Origin: Lysobacterales bacterium
GTDB lineage: Bacteria > Pseudomonadota > Gammaproteobacteria > Xanthomonadales > SZUA-5
Length of the DNA: 12,049 bases
Assembly (NCBI GenBank): GCA_024710675.1
Contig: JANJUH010000188.1
Span: forward strand, 1 to 12,049
Direction of reading: 5' to 3'
Below the pieces are notes generated by a model. It was not told the DNA's origin. It saw nothing but the letters and a program-made list of their open reading frames with translations, and ran no database searches. The position numbers were made by a program, and so were the translations under genes. The stretch's first letter is position 1. Each line of letters begins with the position of its first letter. Positions 1 through 6,579 of the stretch are shown here, in pieces.

Positions 1-2
1 GG

Positions 3-419
3 CAGGGCGACATGCTCTACCTGCCGCCCGGCACGGCCAACACCGAACGCGTGCACGGGGCCTTCGTCTCCGACGACGAGGTGCACCGGGTGGTCAAGCA
101 TTTGCGCCAGCAGGCGGGTGCGCCGGATTACCTGCACGAGATCCTCGAGGACACCCAGGAACTGGGCGATGGTCGCGTCGTGGGAGAGACCGGCCTGCCG
201 GAAGAGGCGGGCGGCGATGCCGACGCGCTCTACGACATGGCGGTGCGCATCGTCACCGAAACCCGTCGCGCGTCGATTTCCGGCGTGCAGCGGCGCCTGA
301 AGATCGGCTACAACCGGGCCGCCCGGCTGATCGAGGAGATGGAAGCCGCCGGCATCGTCAGCCCGCCCGAGCACAACGGCAACCGTACCGTGCTGGCGCC
401 GCCGCCGCCGCGGGATTGA
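3..419 (+). CDS. ftsK: DNA translocase FtsK, C-terminal part (5' end outside window)
   Basis: This is the last 138 residues of FtsK, the septum-bound ATPase that pumps chromosome ends through the closing septum and activates XerCD at dif. The frame is already open at the left edge, where residues GQGDML match the end of the RecA-like motor domain. After a short acidic linker comes the winged-helix gamma domain, about the last 65 residues. It carries the family signature RASISGVQRRLKIGYNRAAR followed by LIEEMEAAGIVSP and HNGNR, the surface that reads KOPS sequences and contacts XerD. The stop is TGA at 417-419. The membrane and motor domains lie upstream of the window. In many gammaproteobacteria lolA follows ftsK; here a nitroreductase does. 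The gene identity is very secure. Confidence 0.97.
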   Translation, partial: QGDMLYLPPGTANTERVHGAFVSDDEVHRVVKHLRQQAGAPDYLHEILEDTQELGDGRVVGETGLPEEAGGDADALYDMAVRIVTETRRASISGVQRRLKIGYNRAARLIEEMEAAGIVSPPEHNGNRTVLAPPPPRD

Positions 420-447
420 GGCCGGTGGCCGGTGCTGCACCAGCGCG

Positions 448-465
448 GGTCGCATTGGAGCGACC
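448..465 (+). terminator. possible hairpin after ftsK
   Basis: GGTCGC (448-453) and GCGACC (460-465) form a perfect 6-bp stem with a 6-nt loop, 29 bases past the ftsK stop and 19 bases before the next start. No T-run follows, so intrinsic termination would be weak. It may be a leaky terminator, an mRNA-stability element or chance in GC-rich sequence. Confidence 0.25.
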
Positions 466-484
466 GGGCCGCGACGATGCCGAG

Positions 485-1096
485 ATGCTGGATCGCGCGC
501 GCCAGTTCGCCGAAGAGATGAGCACCCGCCGCACGGTGCGCGACTACGCGCCGACGCCGGTGCCGCGTGCGGTCATCGAACAGGCGCTGCGCGCCGCCGG
601 CAGTGCGCCCAGCGGCGCCAACCAGCAACCGTGGCGCTTCGTGGCTGTGTCTGATCCGGCCATCAAGCGACAGATCCGCGAGGCTGCCGAGGCCGAGGAG
701 CGCGCCTTCTACGAGCGCCGTGCGCCGGAGGAGTGGCTGGCGGCCCTCGCCCCGCTCGGGACCGATGCCGACAAGCCCTTCCTCGAGATCGCGCCGTGGC
801 TGATCGCGATCTTCTACGAGCGCTTCGCCTTCGACGCCGAGGGCAACAAGCTCAAGCGCTACTATCCGCACGAGTCCGTCGGTATCGCCAGCGGAATGCT
901 CATTGCGGCCTTGCACCATGCGGGATTGGCGACGCTCACCCACACGCCGAGCCCGATGGGTTTCCTCAACCAGATCCTCGGCCGTCCGTCGAATGAGATG
1001 GCTTACCTGCTGCTGGTGGTCGGCCACCCGGCGCCGGGTTGCACGGTACCGGCGATCGAGCGGCTGGGGCTCGAGCAGATCGCCAGTTTCCGTTGA
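485..1096 (+). CDS. iodotyrosine deiodinase-like nitroreductase (FMN flavoprotein)
   Basis: A 203-residue cytoplasmic flavoenzyme of the nitroreductase fold, closest by eye to the iodotyrosine deiodinase (IYD) subgroup. Seen: RRTVRDY (15-21), the FMN-phosphate-binding start; SAPSGANQQPWRF (40-52); SVGIASGMLIAALHHAGL, then THTP, where IYD has its flavin-proximal threonine; and GRPSNEMAYLLLVVGHPA near the C-terminus. The residues with which IYD grips halotyrosine are all present in register: Glu72, Tyr76 (four later) and Lys97 (21 after Tyr), in the lid segment between helix and APW. Known for the family: FMN-dependent reductive dehalogenation of halotyrosines, with related bacterial enzymes of unclear physiological role. 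I chose ATG 485. The frame is also open from a TTG at 416 overlapping the ftsK stop, but that extension resembles no nitroreductase N-terminus. ATG 518 is a shorter alternative. The product could be a general nitro- or quinone reductase instead. Confidence 0.9.
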   Translation: MLDRARQFAEEMSTRRTVRDYAPTPVPRAVIEQALRAAGSAPSGANQQPWRFVAVSDPAIKRQIREAAEAEERAFYERRAPEEWLAALAPLGTDADKPFLEIAPWLIAIFYERFAFDAEGNKLKRYYPHESVGIASGMLIAALHHAGLATLTHTPSPMGFLNQILGRPSNEMAYLLLVVGHPAPGCTVPAIERLGLEQIASFR

Positions 1097-1132
1097 CGCT
1101 GGCGTGCTCATGCCCGCTCGAACGGCCGGTAC

Positions 1133-2305
1133 GTGTCCTCCGATGAAGAGCCTTCGCAGCGCAGGCCTTGGCCCCCGTGGTCCCGGGTCGGCGCCTTGAA
1201 CAGCTGCCAGGTCCGGGTCTACTGGCCGTGGCTTGATGGTCTCAGGCTGTTTGCAGCGCTGTCGGTTTTCGTGATGCATCTCGGCCAGTTGGGCGGTCTG
1301 GCTTTGCCGACCGGCTATCCCTGGTGGTGGCTGCATTTCGGTTTCTACGGCGTCGACCTGTTCTTTGCCGTCAGTGGCGCCGTGGTGACGCTCGCGATGG
1401 CGCGTGCTGTCGCAGGCGCGAATCCACGGCGGACTTTCCTGCGCCACCGCATTGCGCGGATCGTGCCCCTGTTCGTGCTGACCTGCCTCGTCGACCTTTT
1501 GCTGAACAGGCCCGATTTCTGGGAGGGGCCGCACCCACTGGGCACGCTGGCGGCCCACCTCCTCTTCATCCACAACTGGTTTCCCACCACCCACGGGGCG
1601 CTCAACGGGCCAAGCTGGACGCTCGGCGTTGAGATGCAGTTCTACCTGCTGGTGGCCCTGCTCGGGGCTTGGCTGCTCGATTTCCGGCGGGCGCTCTGGC
1701 TGTGCCTTGGTGCCCTCGTGCTAGGAATGGCCTGGCGGGCACTGGTGCTGCACTGGTCCTACTCCGCAGGACCGCCTGGCCAGGGCTACTTTGCTTTCTT
1801 CGGGAGCACCCAGTTGCCAGGCGTGCTCGATGGCTTCCTGGCCGGTGTGATGGTGGCTCTGATCTGGTTGCGGGCCCCGCGTCTTTCAGTGGATCGGGCC
1901 CGCCTGCTCGGTGGACTGCTGTTGCTGTCCGCGGTCCTCATGTGGTGGCTGATCCTGGCCATCGCGCTGCATGGCGTCCGGGAGTACTGGCAGCAGCCCG
2001 GCACCGTGGTCTACCTGCGCACCCTGACCGCGCTTGCATCCGCACTCGCCGTAGCCGGCTGCGTGTGGCTACCGCCACCCGGTCGGGCGATCTCGGGAGC
2101 GCTGGTGGGCGGTGGACGCCTCACCTACGGGATCTATCTCTGGCACGCGCCGGTACTGACGGCCCTGGTCTCGCTGCTGCCGGCGTGGTCGCCCGGGCAG
2201 CGCGCGCTACTGGTCAGCGGGGTGGTCTTGCTGCTTGCCATGGCCAGTTGGCGCTGGATCGAGGCGCCCTGCATACGCGCGGCGAGGCGATCGCCTCACC
2301 AATAA
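1133..2305 (+). CDS. membrane O-acyltransferase (Acyltransferase_3 / OafA family)
   Basis: A 390-residue polytopic inner-membrane protein of the acyltransferase-3 family, which transfers acetyl or other acyl groups to surface sugars such as O-antigen, exopolysaccharide or peptidoglycan. Seen in order: LDGLRLFAALSVFVMHLG (34-51) with the conserved family His49; FYGVDLFFAVSG (71-82); the basic FLRHRIARIVP (103-112) following it; NGPSWTLGVEMQFYLL (158-173); and YGIYLWHAPV (332-341) leading into a last membrane helix and WRWIEAPC, the usual ERP-like ending. About ten hydrophobic segments are visible and the length is normal for a stand-alone enzyme without the extra SGNH domain. The GTG at 1133 is the start giving the longest frame; a TTG at 1196 would drop 21 polar residues and keep every motif. 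No strong ribosome site is seen for either. The gene follows the nitroreductase by 36 bp and overlaps the convergent glycosyltransferase gene by 10 bp. The substrate cannot be deduced. Confidence 0.9.
   Translation: MSSDEEPSQRRPWPPWSRVGALNSCQVRVYWPWLDGLRLFAALSVFVMHLGQLGGLALPTGYPWWWLHFGFYGVDLFFAVSGAVVTLAMARAVAGANPRRTFLRHRIARIVPLFVLTCLVDLLLNRPDFWEGPHPLGTLAAHLLFIHNWFPTTHGALNGPSWTLGVEMQFYLLVALLGAWLLDFRRALWLCLGALVLGMAWRALVLHWSYSAGPPGQGYFAFFGSTQLPGVLDGFLAGVMVALIWLRAPRLSVDRARLLGGLLLLSAVLMWWLILAIALHGVREYWQQPGTVVYLRTLTALASALAVAGCVWLPPPGRAISGALVGGGRLTYGIYLWHAPVLTALVSLLPAWSPGQRALLVSGVVLLLAMASWRWIEAPCIRAARRSPHQ
2284..2297. repeat. 14-bp perfect palindrome at convergent gene ends
   Basis: GAGGCGATCGCCTC reads the same on both strands. 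It lies in the last codons of the acyltransferase gene and runs into the stop codon of the opposing glycosyltransferase gene. As RNA it could form a 5-bp stem with a GATC loop on either transcript. There is no flanking T- or A-run, so a bidirectional terminator role is speculative. The core GCGATCGC octamer is plausible by chance at this base composition. Confidence 0.5.
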
Positions 2306-4041
2306 CGACAGCCGTCCGGATTGCACCACGCTGCCAGTTCCATACCGATCGCCGTGACCCGCTCCGGCCGGCCCTCGAGCCCTATGGTGCGGGCCAAGGC
2401 GGTGGCCTCGAATTGACCATCCGTGGTGACCAGTGGCTCGCCGCCGCCGGCTCGCGTGGGCAGCAACATGATGGGCCTGGTGCCACCCGGGTGGATACGG
2501 TAGATGCCGTTCTCCCGGATCAAGGCGAGATTCTCCGCGCGTGCCACCAATTGCGCAAAATACGGCTGCATCGAACTTCGGTTGTCCGGCGCGATCGGTG
2601 TCACCCGCGCGATCTGGTCGTTGACGTAGACCAGATGGTCGCCGGCGACGAAGTCCTCCATCGTGATCGCGCGCAGGTCCTGCCGGCGCAGCAGCCTGCT
2701 CTTCGGATAGCCGAGCAGCGGGCCCAGTTGCACGTCGGCGAGGTGCACGATCCGGTGGTAGCGATCGCCGTGGAATGCCCAGCGGTCCGGCGCGATGAAG
2801 TTCAGGAAGCCGGTCATCACGATCTTTCCCTCGCCCTCGCCGCGCGGGAGCGAGGCGAGGAAGGCGGGCACGGCATCGCGGTAGAACGGATGTCGCAGGC
2901 GCAGGGCCTCGTGGCTGGCCATTGCCAGATCGAGGGCAAGCAAGGCCAGCATCGGCCATAGCCAGGTACGCCTCAGCGCCAGCATCGCGTCGATCGCCGG
3001 AACCAGCAGCAGGGCCGCCAGCGGCGCGAGCACCAGGGCATAGCGGGCCTCCTTGAAGGGCGCGAGCTGCAGTAGTGCAGCCAGGCAGAGAAAGGCGATC
3101 ACACCAGCCCGCAGCAGCGGCCGGCCACTGCGCCAGGAGAACCACAGGCCTGGCAGGAGCAGGCACGAAGTGAGCAGGCCGTAGATCCAGAGATTGCGCA
3201 GGTACACCCACTGGTAAATGTACTCGCCCGGATCACCCCACAGGTGCCAGTAGGACGAGATGGCCTGCACCTGGAGGAAGGGGCGTTGCCACAGAGGCGT
3301 GTCGGGGAAAGTGGACTCGAGCGACAGGCCGTAGGCCAGGACCGCCAGCACGGCGCTCGCGACGCTGGCGGCCAGCAGTTGCAGCCAGCGCCGGGCCGAG
3401 TGCTGGGTGCGGTCCGAGTTGCTGGTGACCAGGGCCATGGCCCAGCCCAGCAAGACGACGACCCAGACCGCCGCCATCAGGTGCTTGAAGCCCGCGGCCA
3501 GAAATCCGATCGCGACCATGCCCAGCCAGAGCGGGCGACGCGGGCGCTTGAGGTGCTCGCCAGCCAGGACCAGCAGGATCAACAGTAACAATCCCGGGAG
3601 GATGTCGTGGCTGATGAAAGCGGCATAGCTGGTCCAGGCGACCGTGGGAACGGCAGCCACCCAGGCGATCAACGTCGCCAGCCGCTGGCCATGGACCCGG
3701 CACAGCAGGCGCCAGGCCAGCCATGCATGTGCAAGGTGCAGCGCCACGAAGACGGCGTGATGGGGACGCACATCGAGTGCGTCGAGCCCCAGGGACTGTG
3801 CGAGCCACTCGGCAGGCATCAGCAGCACCGCCGGCAGGGGCCCACGCGACCAGATCCAGTGATCGCTGATGCCGAGCAGGTGCTGGGCATTGACGATCGT
3901 TGCGTAACCGTCGTCGAGTTCGATGCCGACCCAGTGAAGTGACAGTACAAGCCACGCGGTGAGCATGAGCAGGCAGAAGCCGGCGGTGAGACGCATCCAG
4001 GCAGGTGCTTCACCCTCACCGGCCTGCCCTGTGGCGATCAT
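2296..4041 (-). CDS. GT-C fold integral membrane glycosyltransferase (PMT/ArnT-like)
   Basis: A 581-residue polytopic membrane protein. After a first membrane helix (about 20-40) comes ELDDGYATIVNAQ (41-53), with the paired acidic residues that GT-C enzymes place in the first periplasmic loop. SRGPLPAVLLMPAEWL (65-80) follows, matching the region after that loop in PMT/GT39 proteins. Roughly ten more hydrophobic segments run to about residue 375. APFKEARYALVLAPLAALLL (327-346) resembles the late-helix motif of ArnT/PMT-type enzymes. The last 200 residues are mostly soluble and probably periplasmic. Known for the fold: transfer of a sugar from a polyprenyl-phosphate donor on the periplasmic face. 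The acceptor here, whether lipid A, glycan or protein, is unknown. ATG 4041 overlaps the upstream methyltransferase stop as ATGA, with TGGAG 11 bases upstream, implying translational coupling. It is the last gene of the lptD operon and occupies the apaG/apaH position of E. coli. Confidence 0.78.
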   Translation of the reverse strand: MIATGQAGEGEAPAWMRLTAGFCLLMLTAWLVLSLHWVGIELDDGYATIVNAQHLLGISDHWIWSRGPLPAVLLMPAEWLAQSLGLDALDVRPHHAVFVALHLAHAWLAWRLLCRVHGQRLATLIAWVAAVPTVAWTSYAAFISHDILPGLLLLILLVLAGEHLKRPRRPLWLGMVAIGFLAAGFKHLMAAVWVVVLLGWAMALVTSNSDRTQHSARRWLQLLAASVASAVLAVLAYGLSLESTFPDTPLWQRPFLQVQAISSYWHLWGDPGEYIYQWVYLRNLWIYGLLTSCLLLPGLWFSWRSGRPLLRAGVIAFLCLAALLQLAPFKEARYALVLAPLAALLLVPAIDAMLALRRTWLWPMLALLALDLAMASHEALRLRHPFYRDAVPAFLASLPRGEGEGKIVMTGFLNFIAPDRWAFHGDRYHRIVHLADVQLGPLLGYPKSRLLRRQDLRAITMEDFVAGDHLVYVNDQIARVTPIAPDNRSSMQPYFAQLVARAENLALIRENGIYRIHPGGTRPIMLLPTRAGGGEPLVTTDGQFEATALARTIGLEGRPERVTAIGMELAAWCNPDGCRYW

Positions 4042-4763
4042 CGCGGACGGTGCTCCAGCACGGCCAGCAGGGAACTCCCGAAGGGGACGCCAAGTCGGCG
4101 GAGCAGCCGGTCCTCAGCAACCAGCCAGGCCTCGGCCAGCCTGTTCAACCAGGGTCCGGGTGGTTGGTGCTGGACAATGCCGGCCTTTCCCCGATTCAGG
4201 CGGGCCACCAGCCACTTCGGCAGGTACAGGCTGGGGAACAGGTAGCGCAGGGAGCACAAGGCCAGGCGATCGGGCACGATGTGGCGCAGGCTGCTCCGGG
4301 TGTAGCGCCTGAAATGGCAGTTGATCTCGTCATGGCGATCCCACAGCGACGGAAAGGCTGGAACCGTGAGAAGGATTCGCCCCCCGGGAGCCAGCAGATG
4401 GGCCATTCGCGCCAGCGCGGCGCGGTCGTCTTCAATGTGCTCGATGACATCGAGCGCCGTGATCAGGTCGAAGCGCTGCTCGTTCCAGCGCGAATGTTCG
4501 AGTGGCTCGGCGCGAATTCGTGCCAGACGAGGATTGTCGGGGGCGATCAGTGAGCGGTCGGTCTCGATGCCGGTGACCTCGCCGTAGCGCTCCAGCAGCG
4601 GGAAATAAAGACCGTCTCCGCAGCCCACGTCGAGAATGCGGGCCGCACGCGGCAGGGCCAGCCGATCCAGTTCGGAGGCGATGATCCGGGCCCGGGCGCG
4701 CGGCCAGAAGTGGACCTCGTGCAGGTGCCGGTAAGCGTGGCCGAACTGCGGATCCACCGTCAC
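4038..4763 (-). CDS. class I SAM-dependent methyltransferase
   Basis: A 241-residue soluble methyltransferase with a Rossmann fold. Seen: motif I ILDVGCGDGLYFPLL (43-57) for SAM; GIETDR (65-70), with the acidic residue that binds the SAM ribose; FDLITALDVIEHIEDD (98-113), motif IV and its helix; then LLAPGGRILLTVPAFPSLW (123-141) and HDEINCHFRRYTRSSL (144-159). The latter ending is common in methyltransferases encoded beside polyprenyl-sugar glycosyltransferases, so a glycan or lipid-linked intermediate is a reasonable substrate guess, but only an inference. The start is GTG 4763, which overlaps the rsmA stop as GTGA. The frame remains open to 4850, but that stretch lies inside rsmA and is low-complexity, so I reject it. 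The stop overlaps the next gene's ATG by 4 bp. Alternatives are a small-molecule or quinone-type methyltransferase. Confidence 0.88.
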   Translation of the reverse strand: MTVDPQFGHAYRHLHEVHFWPRARARIIASELDRLALPRAARILDVGCGDGLYFPLLERYGEVTGIETDRSLIAPDNPRLARIRAEPLEHSRWNEQRFDLITALDVIEHIEDDRAALARMAHLLAPGGRILLTVPAFPSLWDRHDEINCHFRRYTRSSLRHIVPDRLALCSLRYLFPSLYLPKWLVARLNRGKAGIVQHQPPGPWLNRLAEAWLVAEDRLLRRLGVPFGSSLLAVLEHRPR

Positions 4764-5536
4764 CCACCCTGCGTGGCCAGCGCCCGCGCCAAGGCGAGGA
4801 ATCCCGCCACATCCACCTGTTCGGCGCGCGCGTCGGGGCGCAGGCCGCAACTGGCGATGGTGACGGCATCGAGCACGCCGGAGAGCGCGTTGGCGAGGGT
4901 CTTGCGACGTTGGCCGAAGGCGCCGCGCAAGACCCGGTCTAGCGCCGGTGCCAGTGTTTCGCGCTCGGCATCCTGCAGCGGCGTCAAGCGCACGATGGCT
5001 GACTCGACCTTGGGCACCGGCCAGAAACTGCCGGGCATTACCCGGAACAGCTTTTCGACCCGGCAGCGCGCCTGCAGCGCCACCGAGAGGCGGCCATAGA
5101 CCTTGCTCCCGGGCGCCGCCGCCATCCTGTCGACCACTTCACGCTGCAGCATGAAGTGCATGTCCTGGATGTGTGCGGCGTGCTCCATCAGGTGGAACAG
5201 TACCGGCGTGGAGATGTTGTAAGGCAGGTTGCCCACCACGCGCAGGCGGCCCTCGCCGGCGAGATCCGTGAAATCGACGGTCAGCACATCGGCCTCGATC
5301 AATTCGAGCTGGCCGTGTGCAGGCGCTTCCGTCTGCAGCAGCGGCACCAGGTCGCGGTCGATCTCGATCGCGGTCAAGCTGCCTGCAGCCTCCAGCAAGG
5401 GATAGGTCATCGCGCCGCGGCCCGGGCCGATCTCCACGAGGCGGTCGCCGGGCTTGGGTCCGATCGCCTGTACGATGCGGGCGATCACCTGCGGGTCACG
5501 CAGGAAGTTCTGGCCGAAGCGCTTGCGGGCCTTCAT
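4760..5536 (-). CDS. rsmA: 16S rRNA (adenine1518-N6/adenine1519-N6)-dimethyltransferase RsmA (KsgA)
   Basis: A 258-residue enzyme of normal length that dimethylates the two adjacent adenines in the 3'-terminal hairpin of 16S rRNA during small-subunit maturation. Seen: the N-terminal KRFGQNFL (5-12); SAM motif EIGPGRGAMT (35-44); the ribose-binding EID (58-60); EADVL (81-85); catalytic motif IV NLPYNIS (103-109); and the FWPVPKVESAIVRL stretch (171-184) leading to a C-terminal helical domain with FGQRRKTLANAL. Nothing essential is missing. ATG 5536 overlaps the pdxA stop as ATGA, with AGGA seven bases upstream. Its own stop overlaps the next gene as GTGA. The position after pdxA is the classic gammaproteobacterial one. 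Confidence 0.98.
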   Translation of the reverse strand: MKARKRFGQNFLRDPQVIARIVQAIGPKPGDRLVEIGPGRGAMTYPLLEAAGSLTAIEIDRDLVPLLQTEAPAHGQLELIEADVLTVDFTDLAGEGRLRVVGNLPYNISTPVLFHLMEHAAHIQDMHFMLQREVVDRMAAAPGSKVYGRLSVALQARCRVEKLFRVMPGSFWPVPKVESAIVRLTPLQDAERETLAPALDRVLRGAFGQRRKTLANALSGVLDAVTIASCGLRPDARAEQVDVAGFLALARALATQGG

Positions 5537-6546
5537 GCCGGCGTCCTGCGGTTCTGCGCCATGCGAGCGGCCTCTTCGATGGCGGCGCAGAGCGAGCCTG
5601 GATCGGCCTGGCCCGTGCCGGCGATGTCGAGCGCGGTGCCGTGGTCGACCGAGGTGCGCACATAAGGCAGGCCTAGGGTCACATTCACCGCGCGGCCGAA
5701 ACCGGCGTACTTGAGTACCGGCAGGCCCTGGTCGTGGTACATGGCCAGGAAGGCATCGGTGCTCGCCAGGCGTGCTGGGGTGAAGGCGGTGTCGGCCGGG
5801 AGAGGTCCCTCCAGACGCATGCCTTCCCGGCGCAAGCGCCGCAGGACCGGAGTGATCACCTCGATGTCTTCGATCCCCAGATGGCCGCTTTCCCCGGCAT
5901 GCGGATTCAGGCCGAGCACGGCGATGCGCGGCTCGACCTTGCCGTAATCGCGCTGCAGGCTGGTGTGCAGCACGCGCAGCACCGTGGTGAGCCCGGCCGG
6001 GCGAATCGCATCGGGCACGGCACGCAGCGGCAGGTGGGTGGTGGCCAGCGCGACTCTGAGCGGCAGCCGGGCGCCTTCGCCAGGCGCGATCAGCATCATC
6101 ACGACGCGCGCCTTGCCGGCGCGCTCGGCAAAGAATTCGGTGTGGCCGCTGAAGGGTGCGTCCGGGCGGTCGAGCACGCTCTTTTGCACCGGGGCGGTCA
6201 CGATCGCATCGTAGCGGCCGGCGAGGGCGCCGGCACTCGCTTCCTCGAGCATGGCCAGCGTGGCGGGCGCATTGCGCTTGTCGAGTTGCCCGGGTCGCGG
6301 TCGTCTCGCCAGCTTCAGCGGGCAGATCGCGAGGTGTCCGCCAGGCAAGGCCTTGCGGCTCGATCCATCATCGGGCACGAGCACCAGGTCGCTGCCGATC
6401 CGGGCGGCGGCCTCGAGAAGTGCGTCGGGATCGGCGATTGCGATCAGGCGCTGGCGCCAGCGCCGCGCCGCGATCCGGACCAGCAACTCGGCGCCGATGC
6501 CGGCCGGTTCGCCGGCCGTGATCGCGATGCGCAGGGTCCGGGCCAT
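5533..6546 (-). CDS. pdxA: 4-hydroxythreonine-4-phosphate dehydrogenase PdxA
   Basis: A 337-residue cytoplasmic, metal- and NAD-dependent enzyme of the DXP-dependent vitamin B6 pathway. It oxidises 4-phosphohydroxy-L-threonine; the product decarboxylates and is condensed with deoxyxylulose phosphate by PdxJ. Seen: the N-terminal TAGEPAGIGAE (10-20); TAPVQK (117-122); the substrate loop FSGHTEF (132-138); and the three metal-ligand histidines expected of the family in THLPLRAV (His171), NPHAGESG (His216) and YHDQGL (His271). The C-terminal RTSVDHGTALDIAGTG (297-312) is complete. Length matches the family. It lies 33 bp after surA, the only real gap in the operon, and overlaps rsmA by ATGA. The pdxA start has no clean purine-rich ribosome site; the candidate region lies in a GC hairpin. 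Confidence 0.97.
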   Translation of the reverse strand: MARTLRIAITAGEPAGIGAELLVRIAARRWRQRLIAIADPDALLEAAARIGSDLVLVPDDGSSRKALPGGHLAICPLKLARRPRPGQLDKRNAPATLAMLEEASAGALAGRYDAIVTAPVQKSVLDRPDAPFSGHTEFFAERAGKARVVMMLIAPGEGARLPLRVALATTHLPLRAVPDAIRPAGLTTVLRVLHTSLQRDYGKVEPRIAVLGLNPHAGESGHLGIEDIEVITPVLRRLRREGMRLEGPLPADTAFTPARLASTDAFLAMYHDQGLPVLKYAGFGRAVNVTLGLPYVRTSVDHGTALDIAGTGQADPGSLCAAIEEAARMAQNRRTPA

Positions 6547-6554
6547 GGCCAGGC

Positions 6555-6578
6555 GCCGCCCGATGCCGCGATGGCGGC
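6555..6578 (-). other. GC hairpin in surA-pdxA gap
   Basis: GCCGCC (6555-6560) and GGCGGC (6573-6578) can pair as a 6-bp all-GC stem with a 12-nt loop. On the transcript the stem occupies almost the whole 33-base gap and ends eight bases before the pdxA ATG. It could lower pdxA translation or mark an RNA-processing point. It could also be chance at this base composition. Confidence 0.3.
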
Positions 6579-6579
6579 C

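Noticed and set aside
416..484. TTG start for the nitroreductase overlapping the ftsK stop
   Set aside because: The added 23 residues have no nitroreductase similarity and include a likely intergenic hairpin; ATG 485 places RRTVRDY at the usual distance from the N-terminus.
308..1594. A 428-codon minus-strand frame opposite the nitroreductase and acyltransferase genes
   Set aside because: It is antisense to two clear gene families and its protein is Arg/Gln/His-rich without any motif.
1669..2961. A 430-codon plus-strand frame bridging the acyltransferase and glycosyltransferase genes
   Set aside because: It is frame-shifted within the acyltransferase gene and antisense to the next gene, and its translation is Arg/Ala/Gly-rich without domains.
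4764..4850. N-terminal extension of the methyltransferase
   Set aside because: The extension lies wholly inside the rsmA 3' end and is Arg/Gly-rich. GTG 4763 forms a GTGA overlap with the rsmA stop, matching the other junctions.
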